Positions 17,824 through 25,134 of a stretch of DNA of 64,000 nt are shown one piece after another. Each line of letters starts with the position of its first letter. Positions within the stretch are counted from its first letter, which is position 1. The position numbers and the translations under genes were made by a program. The notes below the pieces were generated by a model. The model did not search any database. It was not told the DNA's origin and was given only the letters and a program-made list of their open reading frames with translations. Source of the stretch: Azospirillum oleiclasticum (GTDB lineage: Bacteria > Pseudomonadota > Alphaproteobacteria > Azospirillales > Azospirillaceae); NCBI RefSeq assembly GCF_013423485.1, contig NZ_JABFFR010000021.1:62001-126000 (forward strand), read 5' to 3'.

Positions 17824-18476
17824 GGCAGGTACCGCCTGCCGACCACGCTGTCGGTCAGGTCGCCGCAGCGCGGGTCGAAGTTGTCGGGGTCTCGGACATG
17901 CCGCGCGTAGCAGCGGAACGGCAGGGGTGATTTGGGGATCACCCGCCGCCGCTGTTCGGGCGTCAGATCCTCCACCCGGATCATCGCCGCGCGCATCACC
18001 TCGCAGTCGCTGAACGGGTCCAGGTCGACCTCGGCGTTCGGCCCCACCCGCGCCGCCAGGCCGCGCAAGAGGGCCGGTGGTTCGCCTCGTGTCTTGTCCG
18101 GCCGATAGCCCAACACGACGTTGCGGACGTATCGCCACTGGACGTTGTCGAGAAAATCAAATTGACCATGGTAAAGACTGCGATCATCCAGATCGCGGAG
18201 AATTTGGATGGCTTTCACATATATATCGTCTCCGAACAGCAAGTATGGAAATTTTTGCTCTTCCAGCCCGTGAAGGATCCATGCGCGATACTCCTCACGA
18301 AGGGGGCCTTCGAAATAAAGGTCCCCGCGGGTAAACGTACAATATGGCTGGTAACGGATGATGGGAACGAAGAGGAGGACCAACACCGCCGCCACCAGCC
18401 CGATGGCCGACCACCGCCAGGGAAATGGTGGGAACCGCCTCCTGCGCCGCTTCCTGCGGTTCCCCCCACCGATCAT
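17820..18476 (-). CDS. Inner-membrane-anchored array protein, second intact copy (candidate immunity-like)
   Basis: A 218-residue protein of unrecognised family. A very basic N-terminus (KRRRRRF) precedes one membrane helix (~23-40), so the remaining ~178 residues should be periplasmic. Four cysteines (46, 158, 189, 204) could form disulfides. The C-terminal ~75 residues (SDCEVMRAAMIRVEDL, EQRRRVIPK, FDPRCGDLTDSVVG) are nearly identical to those of the copy at 18975-19598, while the N-terminal half differs. The start ATG at 18476 overlaps the stop of the broken upstream frame by ATGA. The tandem copies, coupling to the 232-aa gene type and variable N-terminal half suggest immunity-like proteins; this is inference. 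Confidence 0.65.
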   Translation of the reverse strand: MIGGGNRRKRRRRRFPPFPWRWSAIGLVAAVLVLLFVPIIRYQPYCTFTRGDLYFEGPLREEYRAWILHGLEEQKFPYLLFGDDIYVKAIQILRDLDDRSLYHGQFDFLDNVQWRYVRNVVLGYRPDKTRGEPPALLRGLAARVGPNAEVDLDPFSDCEVMRAAMIRVEDLTPEQRRRVIPKSPLPFRCYARHVRDPDNFDPRCGDLTDSVVGRRYLP

Positions 18477-18978
18477 CGCAATGGCCCCCATGTTGCGCCG
18501 AGCAACGTCAAGATCTCTCTCTCGGCATCGTCTGGATCACGATCATAACGGAGGGTGGCGTTAACGTCCTGAAGACGATCATAGCGCATCTGGAAGGGCT
18601 GCGCCTCGCCCCCTGGGCTCAAGCGTCGCGGCCTCATAGTGGCCGGGCTGCCCGTCGTTGAAATCGTACGGCTCCTCCTCTCGTTCCGAGTTTCCGAAGC
18701 GATTGCGTACGGTACCGCTGATACGCAACAGATCGCCTTTACGCTCGGCATTGAAACCGCCTCTTGAAAAGCCTTCGTCACGAAGTCGATCGGTCAGCCA
18801 TGCTATGCAGTCCTCCCGCATCCTTCCTTCGAAGCCAAGCCGGTCAAGGTGGATCCAACATGAGGGACGATAGCGCTCAACCGGGATGAAGAGGGCGATG
18901 AGCGACAAGGCGAGCATCGATCCGCCGATCCAACAGCACCGATGGTGCCTGGCACAGTCGTCCAGCGAGCCGCCTCAC
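18473..18978 (-). pseudogene. Chimeric, doubly frameshifted array gene (membrane N-terminus fused to 232-aa-protein tail)
   Basis: This stretch starts with a GTG (18978) overlapping the previous stop, as in the copy at 17823. It encodes the membrane segment and first ~50 residues of the membrane-anchored protein, then switches to the C-terminal ~90 residues of the 232-aa protein (YDFNDGQPGHYEA, PFQMRY, TWGPLR). Two single-base insertions break it: an extra C in the minus-strand TGTGCCAGGC near the start, and a five-G run (18609-18613) where four would keep frame. Removing both restores one continuous frame of about 167 codons. It ends in ATGA with the next intact gene. Confidence 0.7.
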
Positions 18979-19598
18979 GGCAGGTACCGCCCGCCGACCA
19001 CGCTGTCGGTCAGGTCGCCGCAGCGCGGGTCGAAGTCCTCGGGGTCCCGGACATGGCGCGCGTAACAGCCGGATGGCAGGGGTGTCTTTGGGATCACGCG
19101 CCGCCGCTGCTCGGGCGTCAGATCCTCCACCCGGATCATGGCTGCGCGCATCACCTCGCAGTCGCTATAGGGAGCGAGATCGATTCTGCCGGAGTCCTTC
19201 AGTCGTATCGACAGTCCCCGCAACACCTGCGGAGGGTCACCGCGCGTCCCATCGGCACGGTGTCCATGAATGATGTTGTCCACGAAACGCCATTCATGAT
19301 TGATCAGGTAGTCATCGAGGGATGAAAATAGTTTTCGCACGCCAATTATTCGGAGAGGGTAAAATGTTCGAACGAATATATCGTCACCGATGCGCAGATG
19401 CGGGAACTCATCCTCGCGCAATCCTTTGGTCAGCCAAGCGATGTAATCCTCCCTCATTGGGCCGGAGATCGGGACATTCTCCCGCATAGCCGGACATGAG
19501 GGGTGGTAGCGCTCGATTGGAACGAACAGGATGAAAAGCAACACGGTGAGCATTGCAGAGATTCCATATCGAAACCAGCGAGCGCTCCGCCGAATCAT
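18975..19598 (-). CDS. Inner-membrane-anchored array protein, first copy (candidate immunity-like)
   Basis: A 207-residue protein of unrecognised family. A short basic N-terminus and one membrane helix (~13-27, ISAMLTVLLFILFVP) anchor a periplasmic domain of about 180 residues with cysteines at 35, 147, 178 and 193. The start ATG at 19598 overlaps the stop of the 232-aa gene (ATGA), so the two are translationally coupled. The C-terminal third is almost identical to the copy at 17820-18476, which implies duplication or gene conversion, while residues ~36-140 have diverged. It may neutralise or partner the 232-aa protein. No catalytic motif is visible. Confidence 0.65.
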   Translation of the reverse strand: MIRRSARWFRYGISAMLTVLLFILFVPIERYHPSCPAMRENVPISGPMREDYIAWLTKGLREDEFPHLRIGDDIFVRTFYPLRIIGVRKLFSSLDDYLINHEWRFVDNIIHGHRADGTRGDPPQVLRGLSIRLKDSGRIDLAPYSDCEVMRAAMIRVEDLTPEQRRRVIPKTPLPSGCYARHVRDPEDFDPRCGDLTDSVVGGRYLP

Positions 19599-20293
19599 CG
19601 TATGGGTCCCCACGTCGAGCGAACAAGGGTCAGAATCGAGCGAGATGGATTTCGTGGATCGGGAACATACCGCAATTCCGCATTCACATCCTGTTCCTGG
19701 CTATAGCGCATATTGAATGGTCGGGCTTGGCCTCTCCGTTCCAGCGTAGTTCCTTCATAATGGCCTGGTTGTCCTTCATTGAAGTCGAATGTCTCGAAGT
19801 CGTCTTTCCTGCTACCGAGACGGTTGGTCACACGTCCTTGAACCAGCAACCGGTCGCCAGCCCGTTGAGCATCGAAGCCGCCCGTCGAGTGAACGCCAGA
19901 CCGGCCAAATGCAAGATATGTTGATGGTCGTGAGTATGCAATGTCATGATCATAGTGATCGGAAAATTGAAAATTCTGACCGTCACCAAGCTCAAGAAGA
20001 CCTTTATTGATGCTGTCGTCCCTGGTTCTTCCGGTGAAAGTCGTGGATTCGAATCTCGATCGGTTGATGTCAATGCTATCATCATAGGCCGGGTGCCCGG
20101 CCATCTCCTCGGCGGAGTAGGTGTAGTCGCCACCGACGCCGCTGCGATAGCGGCGCAGGTTGTCGGCGGCCGTCCGGAAGCCGAGCAGGTCGAATGCGCT
20201 TTGGGTGACGTCGAAGAATCCGCGCGACCATGCAGCGCCCACCTCGTCCGCGGCGTCGCCGATGCCGTCGAGCAGGCTGTCGAGGAAACTCAT
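19595..20293 (-). CDS. Unrecognised 232-aa array protein (candidate envelope-targeting effector)
   Basis: No signal peptide and no family that I recognise. Residues 1-50 are amphipathic/helical (SFLDSLLDGIGDAADEVG). Residues 51-130 are polar and rich in Asp, Ser and Tyr. Residues 138-232 are a compact, probably beta-rich domain with LLVQGRVTNRL, TFDFNEGQPGHYEG (168-181), PFNMRY and the ending STWGPIR. This C-terminal domain recurs in the broken gene at 18473-18978. The (Y/F)DFN...H stretch recalls, only loosely, the D-x-Y-D signature of colicin-M-like lipid II hydrolases. The start at 20293 overlaps the upstream small gene (ATGA). Gene order with a peptidoglycan-binding-like protein upstream and membrane-anchored proteins downstream suggests an effector; this is unproven. 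Confidence 0.6.
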   Translation of the reverse strand: MSFLDSLLDGIGDAADEVGAAWSRGFFDVTQSAFDLLGFRTAADNLRRYRSGVGGDYTYSAEEMAGHPAYDDSIDINRSRFESTTFTGRTRDDSINKGLLELGDGQNFQFSDHYDHDIAYSRPSTYLAFGRSGVHSTGGFDAQRAGDRLLVQGRVTNRLGSRKDDFETFDFNEGQPGHYEGTTLERRGQARPFNMRYSQEQDVNAELRYVPDPRNPSRSILTLVRSTWGPIR

Positions 20294-20586
20294 CGCCCGG
20301 TCCTCCCCAGAAGGCGCGCCAGCTCGACACACAGGGTGCATTCCGTCTCCCCGCCGGGAGCCAGGAAGCCGTCGCGGCGCAGGCCGCGGTCGCGCTGGTA
20401 GCCCTGGATGGCGTCGTGCAGCGCGCGGTCGATGATCGGGTTGGGCGGGCCGGCGTGGTTGTAGCGGCCGAGGTGGCGCAGCACCTCCTTGACCCAGAGA
20501 ATGTCTTGCGGCCGGTTGGTCATGCCGTTCCCGACCCGGTCTCCCAGGTTCGAGCTGCGGTCGGACGGTGAGGACATCACAGACAT
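20290..20586 (-). CDS. Small peptidoglycan-binding-domain-like protein
   Basis: A 98-residue protein with no signal peptide. Residues ~26-85 (ILWVKEVLRHLGRY, IIDRALHDAIQGYQRDRGL, RRDGFLAPGGET) match the three-helix peptidoglycan-binding fold pattern: helix, LG-Y, Q-x2-GL-x2-DG. The ATG at 20586 is preceded by GGAGGA at good spacing. An internal ATG at 20523 is less well supported. It is the first gene of the array and is coupled to the 232-aa gene by a 4-bp overlap, so it may help deliver or dock that protein at the cell wall. Confidence 0.7.
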   Translation of the reverse strand: MSVMSSPSDRSSNLGDRVGNGMTNRPQDILWVKEVLRHLGRYNHAGPPNPIIDRALHDAIQGYQRDRGLRRDGFLAPGGETECTLCVELARLLGRTGR

Positions 20587-20616
20587 GAACAGGCTCCTCC
20601 ATCGTTGCGATGAAGG

Positions 20617-20646
20617 CTTATAAGCCGCTTATAGGAATATTGTCAA
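20617..20646 (-). promoter_or_regulatory. Sigma-70-like promoter with overlapping palindrome, array operon
   Basis: On the minus strand TTGACA (20641-20646) and TATAAG (20617-20622) are separated by 18 bp. A 15-bp palindrome TATAAGC-C-GCTTATA (20619-20633) covers the -10 element, so a repressor bound there would block the array operon. The -10 element ends about 30 bp before the first gene's ATG. Confidence 0.6.
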
Positions 20647-20662
20647 TAAGCTCTCCCCATGA

Positions 20663-20696
20663 GAAACGGGCGGGGGATCGCTCCCCCGCCCGTTTC
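20663..20696 (-). terminator. sdhB: Strong terminator of the sdhCDAB operon
   Basis: A perfect 15-bp stem (20663-20677 with 20682-20696) with a 4-nt loop lies 24 bp beyond the sdhB stop. It also insulates sdh from the array operon promoter just downstream. There is no long T-tract, but the stem is the most stable in the window. Confidence 0.75.
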
Positions 20697-20719
20697 GTTC
20701 ACAGCAGATCCGGCAGCCC

Positions 20720-21499
20720 TCAGCGGCGGGCGACCATCAGCTTCTTGATTTCGGCGATGGCTTTCGCCGGGTTCAGACCCTTGGGGCAGGTCTGGGTGCA
20801 GTTCATGATGGTGTGGCAGCGGTAGAGGCGGAACGGGTCCTCGAGATTGTCGAGGCGCTCGCCGGTCATCTCGTCGCGGCTATCGGCGATCCAGCGGTAG
20901 GCCTGGAGCAGTACGGCGGGGCCGAGGTAGCGGTCGCCGTTCCACCAGTAGCTGGGGCAGCTCGTCGAGCAGCAGAAGCACAGGATGCATTCGTAGAGGC
21001 CGTCGAGCCGCGCCCGGTCCTCCGGCGACTGCAGCCGCTCGCGGTCGGGCGGGGCCGGCGACTGCGTCTGCAGCCAGGGCTTCACCGAGGCGAGCTGGGC
21101 GTAGATGTGGTTGACGTCGGGGACGAGGTCCTTCACCACCGGCAGATGCGGCAGCGGGTAGATCTTGACGTCGCCGGCCACATCCTCGATCGCCTTCAGG
21201 CAGGCGAGCGTGTTGGTGCCGTCGATGTTCATCGCGCAGGACCCGCAGATCCCCTCGCGGCAGGAGCGCCGGAAGGTCAGCGTCGAGTCCAGCTCGTTCT
21301 TGATGTAGATGATCGCGTCCAGGACCATCGGGCCGAACTTGTCGAGATCGACCACATAGGTGTCGACCCGCGGGTTCTGTCCGTCGTCCGGGCTCCAGCG
21401 GTAGATCTTGAAGGTCTTGGTCCGCTTGGCCCCGCCTGCGGCGTTGACCGTCTTGCCGACGCCGACCTTGGAGTTCGCGGGAAGGGAAAACTCGGCCAT
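20720..21499 (-). CDS. sdhB: Succinate dehydrogenase iron-sulfur subunit
   Basis: A 259-residue subunit of complex II carrying the three Fe-S clusters that pass electrons from SdhA to quinone. The [2Fe-2S] ligands lie in CREGICGSCAMNIDG and the following TLAC. The [4Fe-4S] and [3Fe-4S] ligands lie in CILCFCCSTSCP and CHTIMNCTQTCPKGLNP. Length is typical. It is the last gene of sdhCDAB, starting 16 bp after sdhA. Confidence 0.97.
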   Translation of the reverse strand: MAEFSLPANSKVGVGKTVNAAGGAKRTKTFKIYRWSPDDGQNPRVDTYVVDLDKFGPMVLDAIIYIKNELDSTLTFRRSCREGICGSCAMNIDGTNTLACLKAIEDVAGDVKIYPLPHLPVVKDLVPDVNHIYAQLASVKPWLQTQSPAPPDRERLQSPEDRARLDGLYECILCFCCSTSCPSYWWNGDRYLGPAVLLQAYRWIADSRDEMTGERLDNLEDPFRLYRCHTIMNCTQTCPKGLNPAKAIAEIKKLMVARR

Positions 21500-21515
21500 G
21501 GTCTTCGTCCTCGGG

Positions 21516-23306
21516 TCAGTACACGCGGGCCTTGGGCGGGAACACCTGGACCTCGTTGGTCAGGGTGTAGAGGTGCACCGGGCGGTAGTCGATGGTCGTC
21601 TCGCCCTTCTCCGACACCCAGATGGCCGTGTGCTTCATCCAGTTCTCGTCGTCGCGGTCGGCGTAGTCCTCGCGGGCGTGGGCGCCGCGGCTCTCCAGCC
21701 GGTTGCGGGCGGAATGCAGCGTGGCGACCGCCTGATAGAGCAGGTTGTCCAGCTCGATCGCCTCGACCAGATCGGAGTTCCACACCAGCGTGCGGTCGCT
21801 GATCGCCACGTCGCCGCGCTTGGCGAAGGCCTGATCGATGAGCTGGCAGCCCTCCTCCAGCACCTCGCCGGTGCGGAAGACGGCGCAGTTGTTCTGCATC
21901 ACCCGCTGCATCTCGCCGCGGAGCGCCGAGGTCTTGATGCTGCCCTTGGCGTTGCGCAGACGATCCAGCCGGTCCAGCGCCAAGTCGGAGCTGTCGGACG
22001 GCAGCGGCTTGTGCGACGACCCCTTCTCCACCACCTGCGAGGCGCGGATGGCGGCGGCGCGGCCGAACACCACGAGGTCGAGCAGCGAGTTGGAGCCGAG
22101 CCGGTTGGCGCCGTGCACCGACACGCAGGCCGCCTCGCCGATGGCCATCAGGCCGGGCACGATGGCGTCCGGGTTCTCGGCCGTCGGGCGCACCACCTCG
22201 CAGTGAACGTTGGTCGGGATGCCGCCCATGTTGTAGTGGACGGTCGGCAGAACCGGGATCGGCTCCTTCGTCACGTCCACGCCGGCGAAGATCTTCGCCG
22301 TCTCGGCGATGCCGGGCAGCCGCTGGTGGATGATGTCCGCCGGCAGATGCTCCAGATGCAGGTGGATGTGGTCCTTCTGCGGGCCGACGCCGCGGCCCTC
22401 GCGGATCTCGATGGTCATCGAGCGGCTGACCACGTCGCGGCTCGCCAGATCCTTGGCCGACGGGGCGTAGCGCTCCATGAAGCGCTCGCCCTGCGAGTTG
22501 GTGAGGTAGCCGCCCTCGCCGCGCACACCCTCGGTGATCAGGCAGCCCGAGCCGTAGATGCCGGTGGGGTGGAACTGCACGAACTCCATGTCCTGGAGCG
22601 GCAGCCCGGCGCGCGCCACCATGCCGCCGCCGTCGCCGGTGCAGGTGTGGGCCGAGGTGCAGGAGAAGTAGGCGCGGCCGTAACCGCCGGTCGCCAGCAC
22701 CGTCTCCTGCGCGCGGAAGCGGTGGATGGTGCCGTCGTCCAGGTTCCAGGCCATCACGCCGCGGCAGGCGCCGTCGGCGTCCATGATCAGGTCGAGCGCG
22801 AAGTATTCGATGAAGAACTCCGCCTCGTGCTTGAGCGCCTGCTGGTAGAGGGTGTGCAGCATGGCGTGGCCGGTGCGGTCGGCCGCCGCGCAGGTGCGGT
22901 AGGCCTGCTTCTTGCCGTATTCCGCGGTCATGCCGCCGAAGGCGCGCTGGTAGATCTTGCCCTCCGGCGTGCGCGAGAAGGGCACGCCGTAATGCTCCAG
23001 CTCGATGATGGCCGGGATCGCCTCGCGGCACATGTACTCGATGGCGTCCTGGTCGCCCAGCCAGTCCGACCCCTTGACGGTGTCGTACATGTGGAAACGC
23101 CAGTCGTCCTCGCTCATGTTGCCGAGAGCCGCCGAGATGCCGCCCTGCGCCGCCACGGTGTGGCTGCGGGTGGGGAACACCTTGGTGATGCAGGCGGTCT
23201 TCAGCCCCTTCTCCGCCATGCCGAAGGTGGCGCGCAGGCCGGCGCCGCCGGCACCGACGACGACGACGTCATAGGTGTGGTCGATGATCTGGTAGGCGTT
23301 CGCCAT
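21516..23306 (-). CDS. sdhA: Succinate dehydrogenase flavoprotein subunit
   Basis: A 596-residue flavoprotein that oxidises succinate to fumarate at the inner face of the membrane. The FAD-binding GAGGAGLRA is followed by the covalent-FAD site region TRSHTVAAQGG. The active-site region has HPTGIYGSGCLITEG and RGEGGYL. The C-terminal Arg-rich segment RSRGAHAREDYADRDDENWMKH is represented here by SRGAHARED and DDENWMKHT. Full length, and 6 bp from sdhD. Confidence 0.97.
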   Translation of the reverse strand: MANAYQIIDHTYDVVVVGAGGAGLRATFGMAEKGLKTACITKVFPTRSHTVAAQGGISAALGNMSEDDWRFHMYDTVKGSDWLGDQDAIEYMCREAIPAIIELEHYGVPFSRTPEGKIYQRAFGGMTAEYGKKQAYRTCAAADRTGHAMLHTLYQQALKHEAEFFIEYFALDLIMDADGACRGVMAWNLDDGTIHRFRAQETVLATGGYGRAYFSCTSAHTCTGDGGGMVARAGLPLQDMEFVQFHPTGIYGSGCLITEGVRGEGGYLTNSQGERFMERYAPSAKDLASRDVVSRSMTIEIREGRGVGPQKDHIHLHLEHLPADIIHQRLPGIAETAKIFAGVDVTKEPIPVLPTVHYNMGGIPTNVHCEVVRPTAENPDAIVPGLMAIGEAACVSVHGANRLGSNSLLDLVVFGRAAAIRASQVVEKGSSHKPLPSDSSDLALDRLDRLRNAKGSIKTSALRGEMQRVMQNNCAVFRTGEVLEEGCQLIDQAFAKRGDVAISDRTLVWNSDLVEAIELDNLLYQAVATLHSARNRLESRGAHAREDYADRDDENWMKHTAIWVSEKGETTIDYRPVHLYTLTNEVQVFPPKARVY

Positions 23307-23312
23307 GGCGCG

Positions 23313-23711
23313 TCAGGCTCCGAACGAAAGCTTGAGGACGGACACGATGCAGGCCGCGGCCAGCCCGTAGCACAGGAACTTGGTGACGATGTCGGCGGCC
23401 AGCTTCTGCCACTCGACATGCAGGTAGTCCTCGTAGACGACCTGCATGCCACTGGCGGCGTGATGGAAGGTGACGGCGACCGTCAGGATCATCATGGCCG
23501 CGGTGACCGGCGAGCGCATCCAGGCCTGGAAGGCGGCGTGGTCGGCGCCGAGATGGCCGATGACGCCCAGCACGAACCACAGGGTCAGCGGGATCAGCGC
23601 CAGCGAGGTGAGGCGCTGGCCCCACCAGTGCTCCGCACCATGCTTGGCCGAACCCAGGCCGCGGGCCTTCTGGAGGGGGTTGCGCAGTTGCTTGGCGGTG
23701 TCGTTCGCCAT
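23313..23711 (-). CDS. sdhD: Succinate dehydrogenase membrane anchor subunit
   Basis: A 132-residue integral membrane anchor with three hydrophobic helices. It carries GAEHWWGQRLTSLALIPL at the start of helix 1 and the haem-ligand-type HHAASGMQVVYEDYLH. The start at 23711 (MANDTAKQ) was selected because the upstream extension in the same frame overlaps sdhC. With SdhC it binds haem b and ubiquinone. Confidence 0.93.
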   Translation of the reverse strand: MANDTAKQLRNPLQKARGLGSAKHGAEHWWGQRLTSLALIPLTLWFVLGVIGHLGADHAAFQAWMRSPVTAAMMILTVAVTFHHAASGMQVVYEDYLHVEWQKLAADIVTKFLCYGLAAACIVSVLKLSFGA

Positions 23712-23722
23712 GGTCTCTCTCC

Positions 23723-24112
23723 TCACCACACGGCCAGGCCGATGATCCAGGACATGATCGTCAATCCGACGGCCGCCCCGATCACGATGTAGGCGCCACG
23801 CTGGGCGTACTGCAGCTCGAACCCGTAACCCGCGTCCCACACCAGGTGACGGATGCCCGCGCACAGATGGTAGTAGAGCGCGAAGGTCCAGCCGAACAGC
23901 ATCAGCATGCCGAGCCCCGACCCGATGAAGCCCTGCGCGCGTGCGAAGGCTGCGGGGCCGGCCGCGGCGGCGATCAGCCACCAAGCGAGCAGCAGCGTGC
24001 CGACGGTCAGCGCGATGCCGGTCGCCCTGTGGAGGATCGACAGGGCCATGGTCCACTGCCAGCGATAGACTTGAAGGTGCGGGGAAAGCGGCCTGCTGCT
24101 GCCGTTTGCCAT
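23723..24112 (-). CDS. sdhC: Succinate dehydrogenase cytochrome b556 subunit
   Basis: A 129-residue membrane subunit. The family opening RPLSPHLQVYRWQWTMALSI is followed by LHRATG and the haem-ligand region HLCAGIRHLVWD. There are three membrane helices. The ATG at 24112 has AGAGGA upstream; the open frame extends 47 codons further without support. It is the first gene of the sdh operon. Confidence 0.94.
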   Translation of the reverse strand: MANGSSRPLSPHLQVYRWQWTMALSILHRATGIALTVGTLLLAWWLIAAAAGPAAFARAQGFIGSGLGMLMLFGWTFALYYHLCAGIRHLVWDAGYGFELQYAQRGAYIVIGAAVGLTIMSWIIGLAVW

Positions 24113-24210
24113 TCTTGTCGTCCTCTGTTCGGCGACCGCGCGGCATGGAGGCCACCGCGTCGGCGGGGAGAGCTGCAACGGACGGAACGTGCATCCGAAA
24201 ATCGGGGGAT

Positions 24211-24274
24211 CAATTACGCCTCTGCAAACCCCCCTGTCAACGACGGGGGTCATACCGTGACATCATGTCGGTAT
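24211..24274 (-). promoter_or_regulatory. sdhC: Candidate sdh promoter with upstream imperfect palindrome
   Basis: On the minus strand TTGACA (24235-24240) is followed after 18 bp by TAATTG (24211-24216), about 100 bp before the sdhC start. Just upstream of the -35, 24252-24274 holds nested inverted repeats: ATACC/GGTAT outside and GACAT-C-ATGTC inside. A regulator bound there would be placed to activate or repress sdh. Confidence 0.4.
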
Positions 24275-24363
24275 ACGAGGCGAAAAGTCAGTCAGATCAC
24301 GGACTTCCCGGAAAATGGTATGACCATTCCGATACGGATGCTGCGGCGCACCCTCAAGACCGC

Positions 24364-25134
24364 TCAGCGGTCCGCGGCGTGCAGCAGCGAACCCCGTCCC
24401 GGCACGGCGGAAACCGCGTGGGAAGCCCGTCCGGCAACGGTTCCGGCGGCGTCCGCGGGGGCTTCGAATTTGTAGCCGCGGCCGTAGACGGTTTCGATGT
24501 ATTTGCCGCCGCCGGTCGATCCGGCGATCTTTTTGCGAAGTTTGCAAATGTAGACGTCGATCACCTTGTCGATCGGATCGGCCCCGGACAGGCCGTAGAC
24601 CGCCTCGTAGATGCACTCCTTGGACACCACGCGGCGGTGGTTCAAAGCCAGGACGCCGAGGATGGCGTGCTCGCGCTGGCTCAGCCGCAGCCGTTCCCCG
24701 TCCACCTCCGGATCGCGGCCGTCCAGGAACACGGTCAGCCGGCCGGCGCGCACCGCGTTGGTGGTGAAGCCATGGACGCGCCGCCGGGTGGCCTCGATCC
24801 GCGCCCGGATCTCCGCGCTGGCCACCGGCTTGACGATCACATCGTCCGCCCCGGCGCGCAGCAACTCCACCGTGGTCGCGGTGCAGCGCCGGTCGATCAG
24901 GCAGAGCACGATGGTGCGCACGCCATGGTTGCGCAACGCCGCCACGAATCCGCCGGCATCCTCCATGCTGCCGATGATGACGGCGTCATACGCGTCGAAC
25001 TCGCGTCCAGGGGCAAGCATCGCGTCGTCGAGCGCCGCCGCGACGGCACGATGATGCGCAACATCGGCTCCATCCAATTGCCGGCCGATCGCCGCGGCGA
25101 TACCATCATCCGGCTCGATCAGAAGAGCGCGCAT
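24364..25134 (-). CDS. Atypical response regulator with CtrA/OmpR-type winged helix
   Basis: A 256-residue DNA-binding protein. The N-terminal ~115 residues are receiver-like (RALLIEPDD, conserved Lys102 in VIVKPV). However, the phospho-acceptor Asp is replaced: the expected D lies at Gly55 in AVIIGSME, so classic phosphorylation is unlikely. Residues ~135-230 are a winged helix very like CtrA (LSQREHAILGVLAL, DPIDKVIDVYICKLRKKIAG, KYIETVYGRGYKF). A low-complexity tail follows. The start ATG at 25134 has GGAG seven bases upstream. The gene lies downstream of, and opposite in promoter sense to, nothing obvious. It follows the sdh control region and could regulate sdh. Confidence 0.85.
   Translation of the reverse strand: MRALLIEPDDGIAAAIGRQLDGADVAHHRAVAAALDDAMLAPGREFDAYDAVIIGSMEDAGGFVAALRNHGVRTIVLCLIDRRCTATTVELLRAGADDVIVKPVASAEIRARIEATRRRVHGFTTNAVRAGRLTVFLDGRDPEVDGERLRLSQREHAILGVLALNHRRVVSKECIYEAVYGLSGADPIDKVIDVYICKLRKKIAGSTGGGKYIETVYGRGYKFEAPADAAGTVAGRASHAVSAVPGRGSLLHAADR

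Noticed and set aside
19595..20293. Assignment of the 232-aa protein as a colicin M homolog
   Set aside because: The (Y/F)DFN...H spacing differs from the D-x-Y-D-x5-H-R signature and the Arg is missing, so this is only mentioned as a loose resemblance.
18975..20586. A known VgrG/Hcp-type secretion cargo
   Set aside because: No secretion-system structural gene, PAAR domain or adaptor was seen in the window, so I do not assign a delivery route.
17494..20600. CRISPR array suggested by repeated sequence
   Set aside because: The repeats are gene-length duplications with coding content, not short direct repeats with spacers.
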